Shown here piece after piece: positions 1 through 6,580 of a stretch of 6,625 nt of DNA (position 1 is the stretch's first letter; every line of letters starts with the position of its first letter). This stretch comes from CAYVQE01 sp964633205 (lineage in GTDB: Bacteria; Myxococcota; B64-G9): NCBI GenBank assembly GCA_964633205.1, contig CAZWFN010000235.1, positions 1-6,625 on the forward strand. Direction: 5' to 3'. The notes below the pieces were generated by a model. That model made no database searches, had not been told where the DNA came from, and was given only the letters and a program-made list of their open reading frames with translations. Made by a program: the position numbers and the translations under genes.

Positions 1-78
1 GTATAAGTGGGGTTTTGAATTTCTTCTGGGATAAGATTGCTCTTTTATTGCGAAACGAAATCGACGCATGATGGGCTC
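1..78. other. AT-rich intergenic stretch downstream of ftsY
   Basis: This stretch is clearly richer in A/T than the rest of the window, especially 1-60, and holds no ORF, RNA gene or convincing promoter that I can support. The AT-rich composition resembles the smc leader, so it may be the control region of a neighbouring gene outside the window. Confidence 0.4.
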
Positions 79-114
79 GGTCGGTGGTGTCGTCCGACCC
101 GGTGGTGGCCGGGT
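79..114 (-). terminator. Two overlapping dyads after ftsY, weak terminator candidate
   Basis: ACCCGG/CCGGGT (97-102 and 109-114, loop of 6) abuts the ftsY stop. GGTCGG/CCGACC (79-84 and 94-99, loop of 9) overlaps it, so the two hairpins exclude each other. Neither is followed by a U-tract in the direction of transcription, so intrinsic termination is doubtful. They could protect the mRNA 3' end or be chance in GC-rich sequence. Confidence 0.3.
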
Positions 115-1876
115 TCAGGAGAACATGGCTGCTACGAAGGCGTCGGGGTCGAAGGGGCGTAGGTCGGCGGCTTGTTCGCCGATGCCGATGTAGCGTACCG
201 GGATGCCGAAGGTGTCGGCGATGCCGATGATGACGCCGCCCTTGGCGGTGCCGTCGAGTTTGGTCAGCACGATGCCGGTCAGATCGAGCGCCTTGTGGAA
301 CTGCTTGGCCTGGTTGATGGCGTTCTGGCCGGTGGTGGCGTCGAGCACCAGCCACACCTCGTGCGGCGCGCCTTCCATCGCCTTGCCGCACACCCGTTGG
401 ATCTTCTTCAGCTCCTCGACCAGGTTGACCTTGGTGTGCAGCCGGCCGGCGGTGTCGGCGATGACCAGGTCGGCGCCCTTGCTCTTGGCGGCGCTGATGG
501 CGTCGTAGACCACGGCGCCCGGGTCGGCGTGCTCCTGGCCGCGGATGACCTGCGCCCCGGTGCGCTTGCCCCACTCCTGCAACTGCTCGACCGCGGCGGC
601 GCGGAAGGTGTCGGCCGCGGCCAGCACCACCTGGCGGCCCTGGGCGACGTGCTTCTGGGCCAGCTTGCCTATGGTGGTGGTCTTGCCGGTGCCGTTGACC
701 CCGACCATCAGGATCACCAGCGGCTGGTGGGCGGAGAAGTCCAGCGGCTCGGTCTCGATGGCCAGCATCTCGCGGATGCGCTCGCGCAGCGCGGCCAGCA
801 CCTCGGCCGGGTCGCGGCCGCTGCCCTCCTTCTCGATGAGCTCGAGCAGCTTCTGGGCGGTGCGCACTCCGATGTCGGCGGTGAAGAGGATCTCCTCGAT
901 CTCCTCGATCTCGTCCTCGTCGAGCTCCTTGCGGCCGAACATGGAGCTGAGCCGGGCCACGAAGCCCGAGCGCGTCCTGGCCAGCCCCTCCTCCAGCGAC
1001 TTGGGCTCCGCCTCGGCCGCCGCAGCCTCCTGCGAAGGCGGCGGCTCCGGCGCGGGTTCCGGCTGCGCCTCGGGTTCCGGCTGCGCCTCGGCCGCCGTAG
1101 CCTCCGGCGAAGGCGGCGGCGCCTCGGGTTCCGGCGGCGCCTCGGGTTCCGGCGGCGCCTCGGGTTCCGGCGGCGCCTCGGGTTCCNNNNNNNNNNNNNN
1201 NNNNNNNNNNNNNNNNNNNNNNNNNNNNNNNNNNNNNNNNNNNNNNNNNNNNNNNNNNNNNNNNNNNNNNNNNNNNNNNNNNNNNNGGTTCCGGCGGCGC
1301 CTCGGGTTCCGGCGGCGCCTCGGGTTCCGGCGGCGCCTCGGCCGCCGTAGCCTCCGGCGAAGGCGGCGGTTCGGGTTCCGGCTCCGGCGCGGGTTCAGCT
1401 TTCGGCCCCGCCTCGGCCGCCGTAGCCTCCGGCGAAGGCGGTGGCTCCTCGTCGGCGATGCCGCGCAGGGCGGCCTGGCGGGCGTCGCGGGCGGTCTTTT
1501 CGGCCGCGCGGCGCTCGGCGCGGCGCTCGCGGGCCTTGTCCATCAGCTCGGCCTGGATGTCGACCGGCGCTGCGGCCGCGGGCGCCTCTTCCTCTTCTTC
1601 CTCCTCTTCCTCTTCCTCTTCCTCTTCCTCTTCGCCGCGGCGCCGCTTGGCCTCGGCCCACAGCCGGGCGGTGCGGGCGGCCTCTTCCTCGTCCTCCTTG
1701 ACCTCGCCCATGCGGCCGGCCGGCTTGGTCAGCTTGCGGATGACCGCGATCACCAGCCACAGGAAGAACAGCAGCACCAGGCCCAACACCACCATGGCGA
1801 AGACGTCGCCACCCGAGTCCTCGCCGGCGTCGGCGGCCCACAGGCTGTCGAGCAGCAGCAGCATGCGATCGTTCAT
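115..1876 (-). CDS. ftsY: Signal recognition particle receptor FtsY, membrane-anchored form with a long Pro/Glu repeat linker (interrupted by an assembly gap)
   Basis: FtsY is the SRP receptor GTPase that docks ribosome-SRP complexes at the inner membrane and hands nascent membrane proteins to the translocon. The C-terminal NG domain is clear: the TRSGF/ARLSSMF entry near 940-975, the acidic N-domain helices, G1 GVNGTGKTTT (about 673-702), DTFRAAAVEQL (about 580-612), G3 DTAGRLH (about 432-458), TKLDG (about 250-264) and the closing GIGEQAADLRPFDP. The frame stays open upstream of a GTG at 960 through Pro/Glu/Ala repeats. In the frame one base over beyond the N gap it continues through a Glu16 run (residues 82-97) and a basic segment (RKLTK, 47-51) to a hydrophobic helix at residues 25-46. 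The acidic N-terminus and basic flank predict N-out, C-in. I chose ATG 1876 because a GGGTGAG Shine-Dalgarno precedes it by 6 nt and smc ends 7 bp upstream. About 553 aa are visible, plus whatever the gap hides. The identity is certain; the start and the single-gene reading across the gap are strong inferences. Confidence 0.93.
1115..1340 (-). repeat. 18-bp tandem repeats encoding APPEPE in ftsY, broken by the gap
   Basis: The plus-strand unit GGCGGCGCCTCGGGTTCC occurs as four exact copies at 1115-1132, 1133-1150, 1151-1168 and 1169-1186. After the N spacer come a 6-bp fragment, two exact copies (1293-1310, 1311-1328) and a final 12-bp partial copy. In the ftsY frame each unit is six residues, Ala-Pro-Pro-Glu-Pro-Glu. 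The exact DNA identity, beyond what the protein requires, points to recent expansion, and copy number may differ between strains. Confidence 0.95.
1187..1286. other. Assembly gap of 100 N
   Basis: Exactly 100 N, the usual placeholder for a gap of unknown size. The left flank ends and the right flank begins with the same GGTTCC of the 18-bp unit. The ftsY codons use positions 1 mod 3 on the left and 2 mod 3 on the right because 100 is not a multiple of three. If the repeat phase is kept, the true length is 12 bp plus a multiple of 18, or the flanks overlap by 6 bp; either restores one frame. Confidence 0.95.
1585..1633 (-). repeat. Polypurine/polypyrimidine hexamer tract encoding Glu16 in ftsY
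   Basis: All 49 bases are C or T on the plus strand. The 1604-1633 part is five exact copies of CTCTTC. On the coding strand this is alternating GAA/GAG, giving sixteen consecutive glutamates at residues 82-97 of FtsY. The hexamer period keeps the frame under slippage. The coding-strand sequence also resembles repeated Shine-Dalgarno sites (AGGA, GAGG). Confidence 0.95.
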
Positions 1877-1882
1877 GGCGGA

Positions 1883-1889
1883 CTCACCC
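1883..1889 (-). promoter_or_regulatory. Ribosome binding site of ftsY spanning the smc stop codon
   Basis: GGGTGAG (1889-1883) contains the smc TGA stop (1886-1884) and sits 6 nt before the ftsY ATG at 1876. This decides the ftsY start over the in-frame ATG five codons in, and implies that ribosomes ending smc can re-initiate on ftsY. Confidence 0.6.
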
Positions 1890-4800
1890 GGCCTGGCGCA
1901 ATTGCTCCGGCTGCGATTCGCCGTCGTCCGAATCGCTGCCGAGCTCGACCGTGACGATGGTCGAGATGCCCGGCTCCTCCATGGTGATGCCGTAGAGCCG
2001 GTCGAGCATCTCCATGGTGCGCTTGTTGTGGGTGATCAGGATGAACTGGCTGCCGGACGCCATCTCCTTGACCATCTGGTTGAAGCGCTCGATGTTGGCA
2101 TCGTCCAGCGGGGCGTCCACCTCGTCGAGCAGGCAGAAGGGGGTGGGCTTGATCAAAAAGATCGAGAACAGCAGCGCCACTGCGGTCAGCGCCTTCTCCC
2201 CGCCCGACAGCAGCTCGATGTTCTGCAGCTTCTTGCCCGGCGGCTGGGCCACGATGTCCACCCCGGCCTCGAGCAGATCCTGCTCCTCGTCCAGCACCAG
2301 GTGGGCGCGGCCGCCGCGGAACAGGCGCGGGAAAACGGCCCGGAACCTCTCGTCGATGGCGTCGAAGGCCTCGCGGAAGCGCTTGCGGCTGGTGCGGTTG
2401 ATCTTCTGGATGACCTTCTGCAGCTTCTCTAGCGCCGCCTCCAGGTCCTCGCTCTGGCTGCTGAGGAAGGTGTAGCGCTGCTCGAGCTGCTCGTACTGCT
2501 CGACCGCGTGCGGGTTGACGTCGCCCATGCGCTCGAGCTGGTGGCGCAGCTTTTCGGCCCGGCCGGCTTCCTCGGCGCCCGGCGGCGCCAGCAGGTGGTA
2601 GGCCGCCAGGCATTCGACCAGCTCGACCTTGTGGTTGCGGCGCACGTCGCGGCACAGGTGCTCGAGGTTCATCTCCAGCTCGCGCAGCTTCATCTCGGTG
2701 GCCGAGAGCTGGTCCCCGGCCTGCTCGGCCTCGGCGCGCACCTGCTTGACCAGGGCTTCCTGCTGCTGCACCTCGGCCAGTAGCTTCTCGTAGGCCTCGC
2801 GGCGCACGCCCAGCTCGGTCTGCTGGCGCTCGCGCTGGGCCAGCAGACCGGCGATCTCCTGCTGGCTCTGCTCGATCTTCTCGCGGCCCTCGACCGACTT
2901 CAGGTTGCCGCTGGAGATGTCGCCGTGCAGCCGCTCGATGCGCTTGTCCAGATCGGCGGCCGTATGCACCAGGTGTTCGCGGTTGCGGCGGGCCGACTCC
3001 TGGCGCTCGCCGGTGGCGGCCGCCTGGATCTTGAGCTCGGTCAGCTGCTGGCTCGACTCGGCCAGCACCCGCTTCTCGTGATCGAGGTCGCTGCGCTGGG
3101 CCCGGATGCGCTCCTCGATGTCCAGCTGATCGGTGCCCGAGCGCTCCAGCGTCTGGCGGATGTCGTCGCGCTCGGCGTGGGCGCGGGCGTGCTCCTCGTC
3201 CAGCCGCTCGAGCTGGGCGTCGAGCGAGGCGATGCGCTCGGCGGCCGCCTCCAGGCTCTGGTCGGTGTGGTGCAGGTCCTTTTGCAGATCGACGATGCGG
3301 ATCTCCTCGTCGTGCGTCCCCTGGCGCAGCTCGTCGATCGAGGTGGTCAGGTTGGCGTTCTGCGTCTTGAGCTTGCCCTGGCGGTCCTGGGCCATGCGGT
3401 AGTCGGCCTCCAGCCCGACCAGCTTCTCCTGCAGCTCGCGGATCTCGCGCTTGCTCTCGAGCAGGTGGGTGCCCGGACCCTCGAGCGAGCCGCCGGTCAG
3501 CACGCCCTGCGGCTCGAGCACCTCGCCATCGAGGGTGACCAGGGTGGCCCGGTGGCCGTTGGCCGACCACAGCGACAGGGCTTGGGCCAGATCCTCGACC
3601 ACCACCACGTCGCCGAGCAGGTAGCGCACCACCCGATCGTGCTCCGGCTCGAAATCGACCAGCCGGGCCATGGGGCCGACCACCCCCTGGCCCCCGACCG
3701 CCTCGGCCTCGTTGCCGATGGCCGCGTCGCGCAGGTCGAGCGGGATGAACGAGGAGCGGCCATCGGCCTCGTGCTTGAGGTAGTCCAGCGCCGCCAGCCC
3801 GCTTTGCTGCGACTGCACCACCACGCCCTGCAGCCGCTCGCCCAGCACCGCTTGCACCGCGGTCTCGTAGCGCGGCGGGGCGCGCAGAATATCGGCCACC
3901 AGGCCGACCACCTGGCTGTGTTCACCGGACTGCTCGGCGTGCTGCATCACCTGGCGCACGCCGTGCAGGCAGCCCTCGTAGTTGCGCTCGATCTGCTCGA
4001 GCGACTCCAGCCGCGAGCGGCGGTTGCCGATCTCCTCGCGCAGGGCCATGGCCCGGGCGTCGTTCTCGGCCACCTGGCTGCGGACCTCGGCCAGGCTGTT
4101 CTCCTCGAACTGGCGCCGTTCGACCAGCTGCAGGTGGAGCTGGCGTAGCCCATCGAGCCGCTGGGCCTGATCGGCCTTCTCGGACTCGAGTGCGCTTCTT
4201 TGCTCGCGTAGCGACTTGCGCTCGGCCCGGGCCTGGGCCTGGCGGCCCTCCAGCTCGGTCAGCCGCTGCTCGAGGTTGGCCAGCCGCGAGCGCAGCTCGG
4301 CGGCCTGCTCACGCTGGCGCAGCTGATCCTGGCGGTCGCTGTCGACCGCCCGCTCGATCTGCTCGACCCGTTCGCTCTGCTCGCGGTGCAGCTGCTCGCG
4401 CTCGGCCAGCCGGCGGGCGGCGTTGTCGGCCACCTCGGCCAGATCGGCCAGCTCGGCGTCGGCGTCGCGGATCTCGGCCTGCAGCTGCTTGTGCTGCTGC
4501 TTCAGCGCCCGGATCTCGTCGGCCGCCTCCTGGCCGCGGCTCGACAGACCTTCGATCTCGCGTGACAGGAACTCGATGTTCTGTTCGTTGAGCTTGATCT
4601 GGTTGTCGGTCGACAGCAGCTTCTCCTGCAGCTCGCCGAGCTGGCGGTCGTCCTCCAGCAGCCGGGTGCGGTTCTGCTCCACCTCGCTGTCCAGCCCGGC
4701 CAGCCGGCTCTGCAGCCCGGCCTCGGCGTCGGCCAGGTCGGCCCGCTTGTGGCCCAGGTGGCGCTGCATGGCCTGCATTTCCAGGTACTGGTGGCTGGCG

Positions 4801-5495
4801 GCGTGCAGCTCGATCTCGCGCAGCCGGTCGCGAAGCTTGTGGTAGCGGGCCGCCTTGCGCGCCTGGCGCTTGAGCGAGCCCATGTTGCGCTTGATCTCCT
4901 GGACCACGTCGTCCACCCGCAGCAGGTTCTGCCGGGTGTGCTCCATCTTGCGTTCGGCGGTGCGCTTGCGGGCCCGGTACTTGCTGACCCCGGCCGCCTC
5001 CTCGATCAGCGAGCGCCGCTCCGCGGGCTTCTGCGAGACCAGCAGCCCGATCTGGCCCTGGCCGATGATCGAGTAGGCCCGGGTGCCCACCCCGGTGCCC
5101 ATGAACAGCTCCTGTACGTCGAGCAGCCGGCAGGGGGTGCGGTTGATCAGGTACTCGCTCTCGCCGGAGCGGAACAGGCGCCGGCCGACGCTGATGAACT
5201 TGTGCTCGGCATAGTCCGGCGGCACGTTGCGGCCGTCGTTCTCGAACGTGATCTCGACCTCGGCCATGCCCATCGGCGGCTTGGACTCGCTGCCGGCGAA
5301 GATGACGTCCTCCATGGCCTTGCCGCGCAGCATGCGCGAGCTCTGCTCGCCCATCACCCAGCGGATGGCGTCGACCACGTTGGACTTGCCGCAGCCGTTG
5401 GGTCCGACGATGCCGGTGATGCCGTCGTCGAACCGCAGCCGGGTCCGTTCCATGAAAGACTTGAAGCCGAAGATATCGAGCTTTCGAATCCTCAC
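1884..5495 (-). CDS. smc: Chromosome segregation/condensin ATPase SMC
   Basis: SMC is the ATPase of the bacterial condensin, which acts as a dimer with ScpA and ScpB on the nucleoid to extrude loops and resolve sister chromosomes. The 1203-aa protein is full length for the family. Visible parts in order: N-terminal head with Walker A GPNGCGKS (31-38) and a Q-loop near 144-149 (IGQGQIG); first long Glu/Arg/Gln coiled coil (about 170-515); hinge (about 528-670, ending in GVLTGGS 664-670); second coiled coil (about 680-1040); C-terminal head with ABC signature LSGGEK (1096-1101), Walker B LLDEVD (1122-1127, catalytic Glu 1125), D-loop APLDD and the switch His 1156 in THNK. The start is GTG 5495, giving the usual short (V/M)RIRKLDIFGFKSF beginning, with GGGGTGA 4 nt upstream. 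ftsY follows after 7 bp. No ScpA or ScpB gene is in the window. No truncation or missing catalytic residue is seen. Confidence 0.98.
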   Translation of the reverse strand: MRIRKLDIFGFKSFMERTRLRFDDGITGIVGPNGCGKSNVVDAIRWVMGEQSSRMLRGKAMEDVIFAGSESKPPMGMAEVEITFENDGRNVPPDYAEHKFISVGRRLFRSGESEYLINRTPCRLLDVQELFMGTGVGTRAYSIIGQGQIGLLVSQKPAERRSLIEEAAGVSKYRARKRTAERKMEHTRQNLLRVDDVVQEIKRNMGSLKRQARKAARYHKLRDRLREIELHAASHQYLEMQAMQRHLGHKRADLADAEAGLQSRLAGLDSEVEQNRTRLLEDDRQLGELQEKLLSTDNQIKLNEQNIEFLSREIEGLSSRGQEAADEIRALKQQHKQLQAEIRDADAELADLAEVADNAARRLAEREQLHREQSERVEQIERAVDSDRQDQLRQREQAAELRSRLANLEQRLTELEGRQAQARAERKSLREQRSALESEKADQAQRLDGLRQLHLQLVERRQFEENSLAEVRSQVAENDARAMALREEIGNRRSRLESLEQIERNYEGCLHGVRQVMQHAEQSGEHSQVVGLVADILRAPPRYETAVQAVLGERLQGVVVQSQQSGLAALDYLKHEADGRSSFIPLDLRDAAIGNEAEAVGGQGVVGPMARLVDFEPEHDRVVRYLLGDVVVVEDLAQALSLWSANGHRATLVTLDGEVLEPQGVLTGGSLEGPGTHLLESKREIRELQEKLVGLEADYRMAQDRQGKLKTQNANLTTSIDELRQGTHDEEIRIVDLQKDLHHTDQSLEAAAERIASLDAQLERLDEEHARAHAERDDIRQTLERSGTDQLDIEERIRAQRSDLDHEKRVLAESSQQLTELKIQAAATGERQESARRNREHLVHTAADLDKRIERLHGDISSGNLKSVEGREKIEQSQQEIAGLLAQRERQQTELGVRREAYEKLLAEVQQQEALVKQVRAEAEQAGDQLSATEMKLRELEMNLEHLCRDVRRNHKVELVECLAAYHLLAPPGAEEAGRAEKLRHQLERMGDVNPHAVEQYEQLEQRYTFLSSQSEDLEAALEKLQKVIQKINRTSRKRFREAFDAIDERFRAVFPRLFRGGRAHLVLDEEQDLLEAGVDIVAQPPGKKLQNIELLSGGEKALTAVALLFSIFLIKPTPFCLLDEVDAPLDDANIERFNQMVKEMASGSQFILITHNKRTMEMLDRLYGITMEEPGISTIVTVELGSDSDDGESQPEQLRQAG

Positions 5496-5554
5496 CAGCT
5501 CACCCCGTGGATATATGGCAACGTATGATGATGTAGTGCCTGTCTTTTTTGCAT
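5492..5554 (-). CDS. Candidate 20-codon leader ORF overlapping the smc start
   Basis: A short ORF starts at ATG 5554-5552, one base after the Shine-Dalgarno-like AAGGTGA (5562-5556). It encodes MQKRQALHHHTLPYIHGVSW. Its TGA (5494-5492) overlaps the GTG start of smc (5495-5493) in a GTGA arrangement, as in translational coupling. It lies between the inferred smc promoter and smc. Codon use (AAA, AGA, CTA, three CAT, TAT, TTG) is unlike the GC-rich neighbours, so it may be only a chance ORF in an AT-rich leader or a regulatory uORF rather than a protein under selection. There is no homology that I recognise. The ribosome site and the stop/start overlap are seen directly; function is inference. 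Confidence 0.3.
   Translation of the reverse strand: MQKRQALHHHTLPYIHGVSW
5500..5506 (-). promoter_or_regulatory. Ribosome binding site of smc
   Basis: GGGGTGA lies 4 nt before the GTG at 5495. It supports this GTG as the true start, as does the family-typical N-terminus it produces. It lies within the candidate leader ORF, so ribosomes translating that ORF would cover or unfold it. Confidence 0.6.
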
Positions 5555-5587
5555 ATCACCTTGATTTACAAGCAAAACGCAAAGCAG

Positions 5588-5616
5588 AAGTTAGCACAGC
5601 CAGGGGGGTCTGTAAA
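5588..5616 (-). promoter_or_regulatory. Candidate sigma-70-type promoter for smc-ftsY
   Basis: On the minus strand TTTACA (5616-5611, five of six matches to TTGACA) is followed after exactly 17 bp by TAACTT (5593-5588). TGC stands directly before the -10, giving an extended -10 (TGn). The -10 has only three matches to TATAAT but fits the TANNNT pattern. The predicted transcript would start near 5581, leaving about 85 nt of leader before smc. Its position just after the terminator of the preceding gene supports it. It is not experimentally shown. Confidence 0.5.
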
Positions 5617-5619
5617 GAG

Positions 5620-5654
5620 AAAAAGGCCGGCGCTGCACCGGGCGCAGCCGGGCC
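5620..5654 (-). terminator. Rho-independent terminator of the TPR gene
   Basis: Read on the minus strand, GGCCCGGCTGC (5654-5644) pairs with GCAGCGCCGGCC (5636-5625), allowing one mismatch and one bulge. A short loop separates the arms and five U residues (5624-5620) follow. It begins 28 bp after the TPR stop codon and ends just before the inferred smc promoter, so it probably insulates the two units. Confidence 0.7.
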
Positions 5655-5682
5655 GCTTGCCGGCGATCGGCTGCGGCGGATC

Positions 5683-6519
5683 TCAGTCGGCGGCCGGTTC
5701 CGGATCCAGGCGCTGGCGCAGCCGCCCGTCGGCCCGCAGGGCGTCGAACATGGGGTCCTGGGACAGCCAATCGAGCACCAGCTGGCGATCGAGCGCCAGC
5801 GCCCGATCGAGCAACTCGAGGGCTGCGTCGGCATCGCCCCGCTCGGCGCGGACGGCCGCCAGGTTGTAGAGGGCGTGGAGCTGATCGGGCTGGCGTTCCA
5901 GCGCGGCGCTCAGCATGTCGGCGCCGCACTCCAGGAAGCCGGCCTGCACATGGGCCAGCGCCAGGTCCACCGCCAGCTCGACATCGTCGGGATCGGCCTG
6001 TTGGGCCAGCTTGAGGTGCTCGATGGCCTCGTGCACCTGGCCCACGTCGAGTGCCAGCAGGCCGCGCTCGCGCCGGGCCAGCGGATCGGCCGGGTCGATG
6101 TCCAGCGCCGCGTCCAGGGTGCGCTCGGCTTCGGACCAGCGGCCCTGCTCGGCCTGGCTGGCGCCGAGCTGCAGCAGGGCGTCGAGGTGCTCGGGGTCGT
6201 GCTCCAGAGATTGCTCCAGCTCGCGCTGGCCCAACGCCGCGCCGTGGCGGGTCAGGAACAGGCCGAGGTGGAAGTGGGCCTCGGGGTCTTCGGGCGCCAG
6301 CTCGACCGCGGCCAGCAGGTCGGCCAGGGCCTCGACCCAGCGTTCCAGCTCCATGTACACCGAGGCCCGGTTGATGCGCGGCACCGAGGCGGAGCCGTCG
6401 AGCTCGATCGCCCGATCGAACTCGCGCAGGGCCTCCTCGAGCCAGCCGCGATCGGCCAACGCGAGGCCGCGCTGGTTGGAGGCCTCGCTGGTGGGCGGAT
6501 TGGGGGTTCGGGGTTCCAT
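5683..6519 (-). CDS. Cytoplasmic TPR-repeat protein of unknown function
   Basis: This 278-aa acidic protein is built almost wholly from tetratricopeptide repeats, the 34-residue helix-turn-helix units that scaffold protein-protein contacts. Roughly six to seven repeats can be traced: about 13-46 (NQRGLALADRGWLEEALREF), 47-80, 81-113, 114-147, 148-181, 182-215 and 216-249. Most carry the G/A-L-A consensus positions and end in a D/P turn such as LDIDPAD or LAQQADPDD. The tail has the DPMFDALRADGRL pattern often seen after terminal TPRs. There is no signal peptide, membrane segment or enzymatic domain. ATG 6519 is the first possible start because an in-frame TAG lies five codons upstream; no Shine-Dalgarno is visible before it. 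A terminator follows the stop, so it is probably transcribed apart from smc-ftsY. The fold is certain in kind; the partner and role are not recognisable. Confidence 0.9.
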   Translation of the reverse strand: MEPRTPNPPTSEASNQRGLALADRGWLEEALREFDRAIELDGSASVPRINRASVYMELERWVEALADLLAAVELAPEDPEAHFHLGLFLTRHGAALGQRELEQSLEHDPEHLDALLQLGASQAEQGRWSEAERTLDAALDIDPADPLARRERGLLALDVGQVHEAIEHLKLAQQADPDDVELAVDLALAHVQAGFLECGADMLSAALERQPDQLHALYNLAAVRAERGDADAALELLDRALALDRQLVLDWLSQDPMFDALRADGRLRQRLDPEPAAD

Positions 6520-6528
6520 GCCGGCCGC

Positions 6529-6557
6529 AGTCTAGCGCTGCCGCCGGTGCGGCACAA
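6529..6557 (-). promoter_or_regulatory. Possible promoter of the TPR gene, very close to its ATG
   Basis: TTGTGC (6557-6552) and TAGACT (6534-6529) are separated by 17 bp on the minus strand. The -10 fits TANNNT; the -35 keeps only the TTG. The expected start site is near 6522, only about three bases before the ATG at 6519. Together with the lack of a Shine-Dalgarno this suggests a near-leaderless mRNA. The motif match is modest and could be chance in GC-rich sequence. Confidence 0.3.
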
Positions 6558-6580
6558 CCCACAAGAGGGTCGAGGCATCC

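Larger units (their letters stand above)
1010..1444 (-). repeat. Four dispersed copies of a 35-bp repeat in the ftsY linker
   Basis: A 35-bp segment occurs at 1010-1044, 1085-1119, 1335-1369 and 1410-1444. The second and third copies are identical, the fourth differs by one base and the first by two. In the ftsY frame it encodes the module PPPSPEATAAEA. The second copy overlaps the first 5 bp of the APPEPE array and the third follows 6 bp into its last partial unit, so the array looks bounded by copies of this longer module. Confidence 0.9.

Noticed and set aside
958..960. GTG at 960 as the ftsY start, giving a 281-aa protein
   Set aside because: The frame stays open upstream through TRSGF and the linker and, across the gap, reaches an ATG with a Shine-Dalgarno beside the smc stop. 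A start at 960 would cut the usual FtsY entry segment.
1010..1444. CRISPR-like appearance of repeated units
   Set aside because: The 18-bp units are directly adjacent without spacers, the 35-bp units are irregularly spaced, and all are in frame with FtsY.
172..1954. Long plus-strand reading frames opposite ftsY (172-1350, 545-1954) with low-complexity products
   Set aside because: They are antisense shadows of a GC-rich, repeat-bearing gene, run through the N gap, and show only Arg/Leu/Gly/Ser repeats with no recognisable domain.
1873..3570. 565-codon minus-strand frame inside smc
   Set aside because: Shifted frame of smc with an Arg/Pro/Gly/Ala-rich product. smc itself has all family motifs in the other frame.
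2925..4148. 407-codon plus-strand open frame opposite smc
   Set aside because: The minus strand here encodes a clear SMC coiled coil and hinge. The plus frame is a Leu/Ala/Gln/Val-rich mirror of it with no motif or ribosome site.
4749..5528. 259-codon plus-strand open frame opposite the SMC head
   Set aside because: Antisense shadow of the Walker A head domain, with His/Leu/Ala-biased composition expected from the complement of GC-rich codons.
5517..5540. Possible hairpin GGCA/TGCC in the smc leader
   Set aside because: Only four outer base pairs match cleanly; the inner arms have mismatches and wobbles, so it is not supportable as a riboswitch or attenuator.
5591..6562. 323-codon minus-strand frame over the TPR gene, longer than the TPR frame
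   Set aside because: Arg/Ala/Pro/Gly-rich with no domain, whereas the 278-aa frame shows regular 34-residue TPRs.
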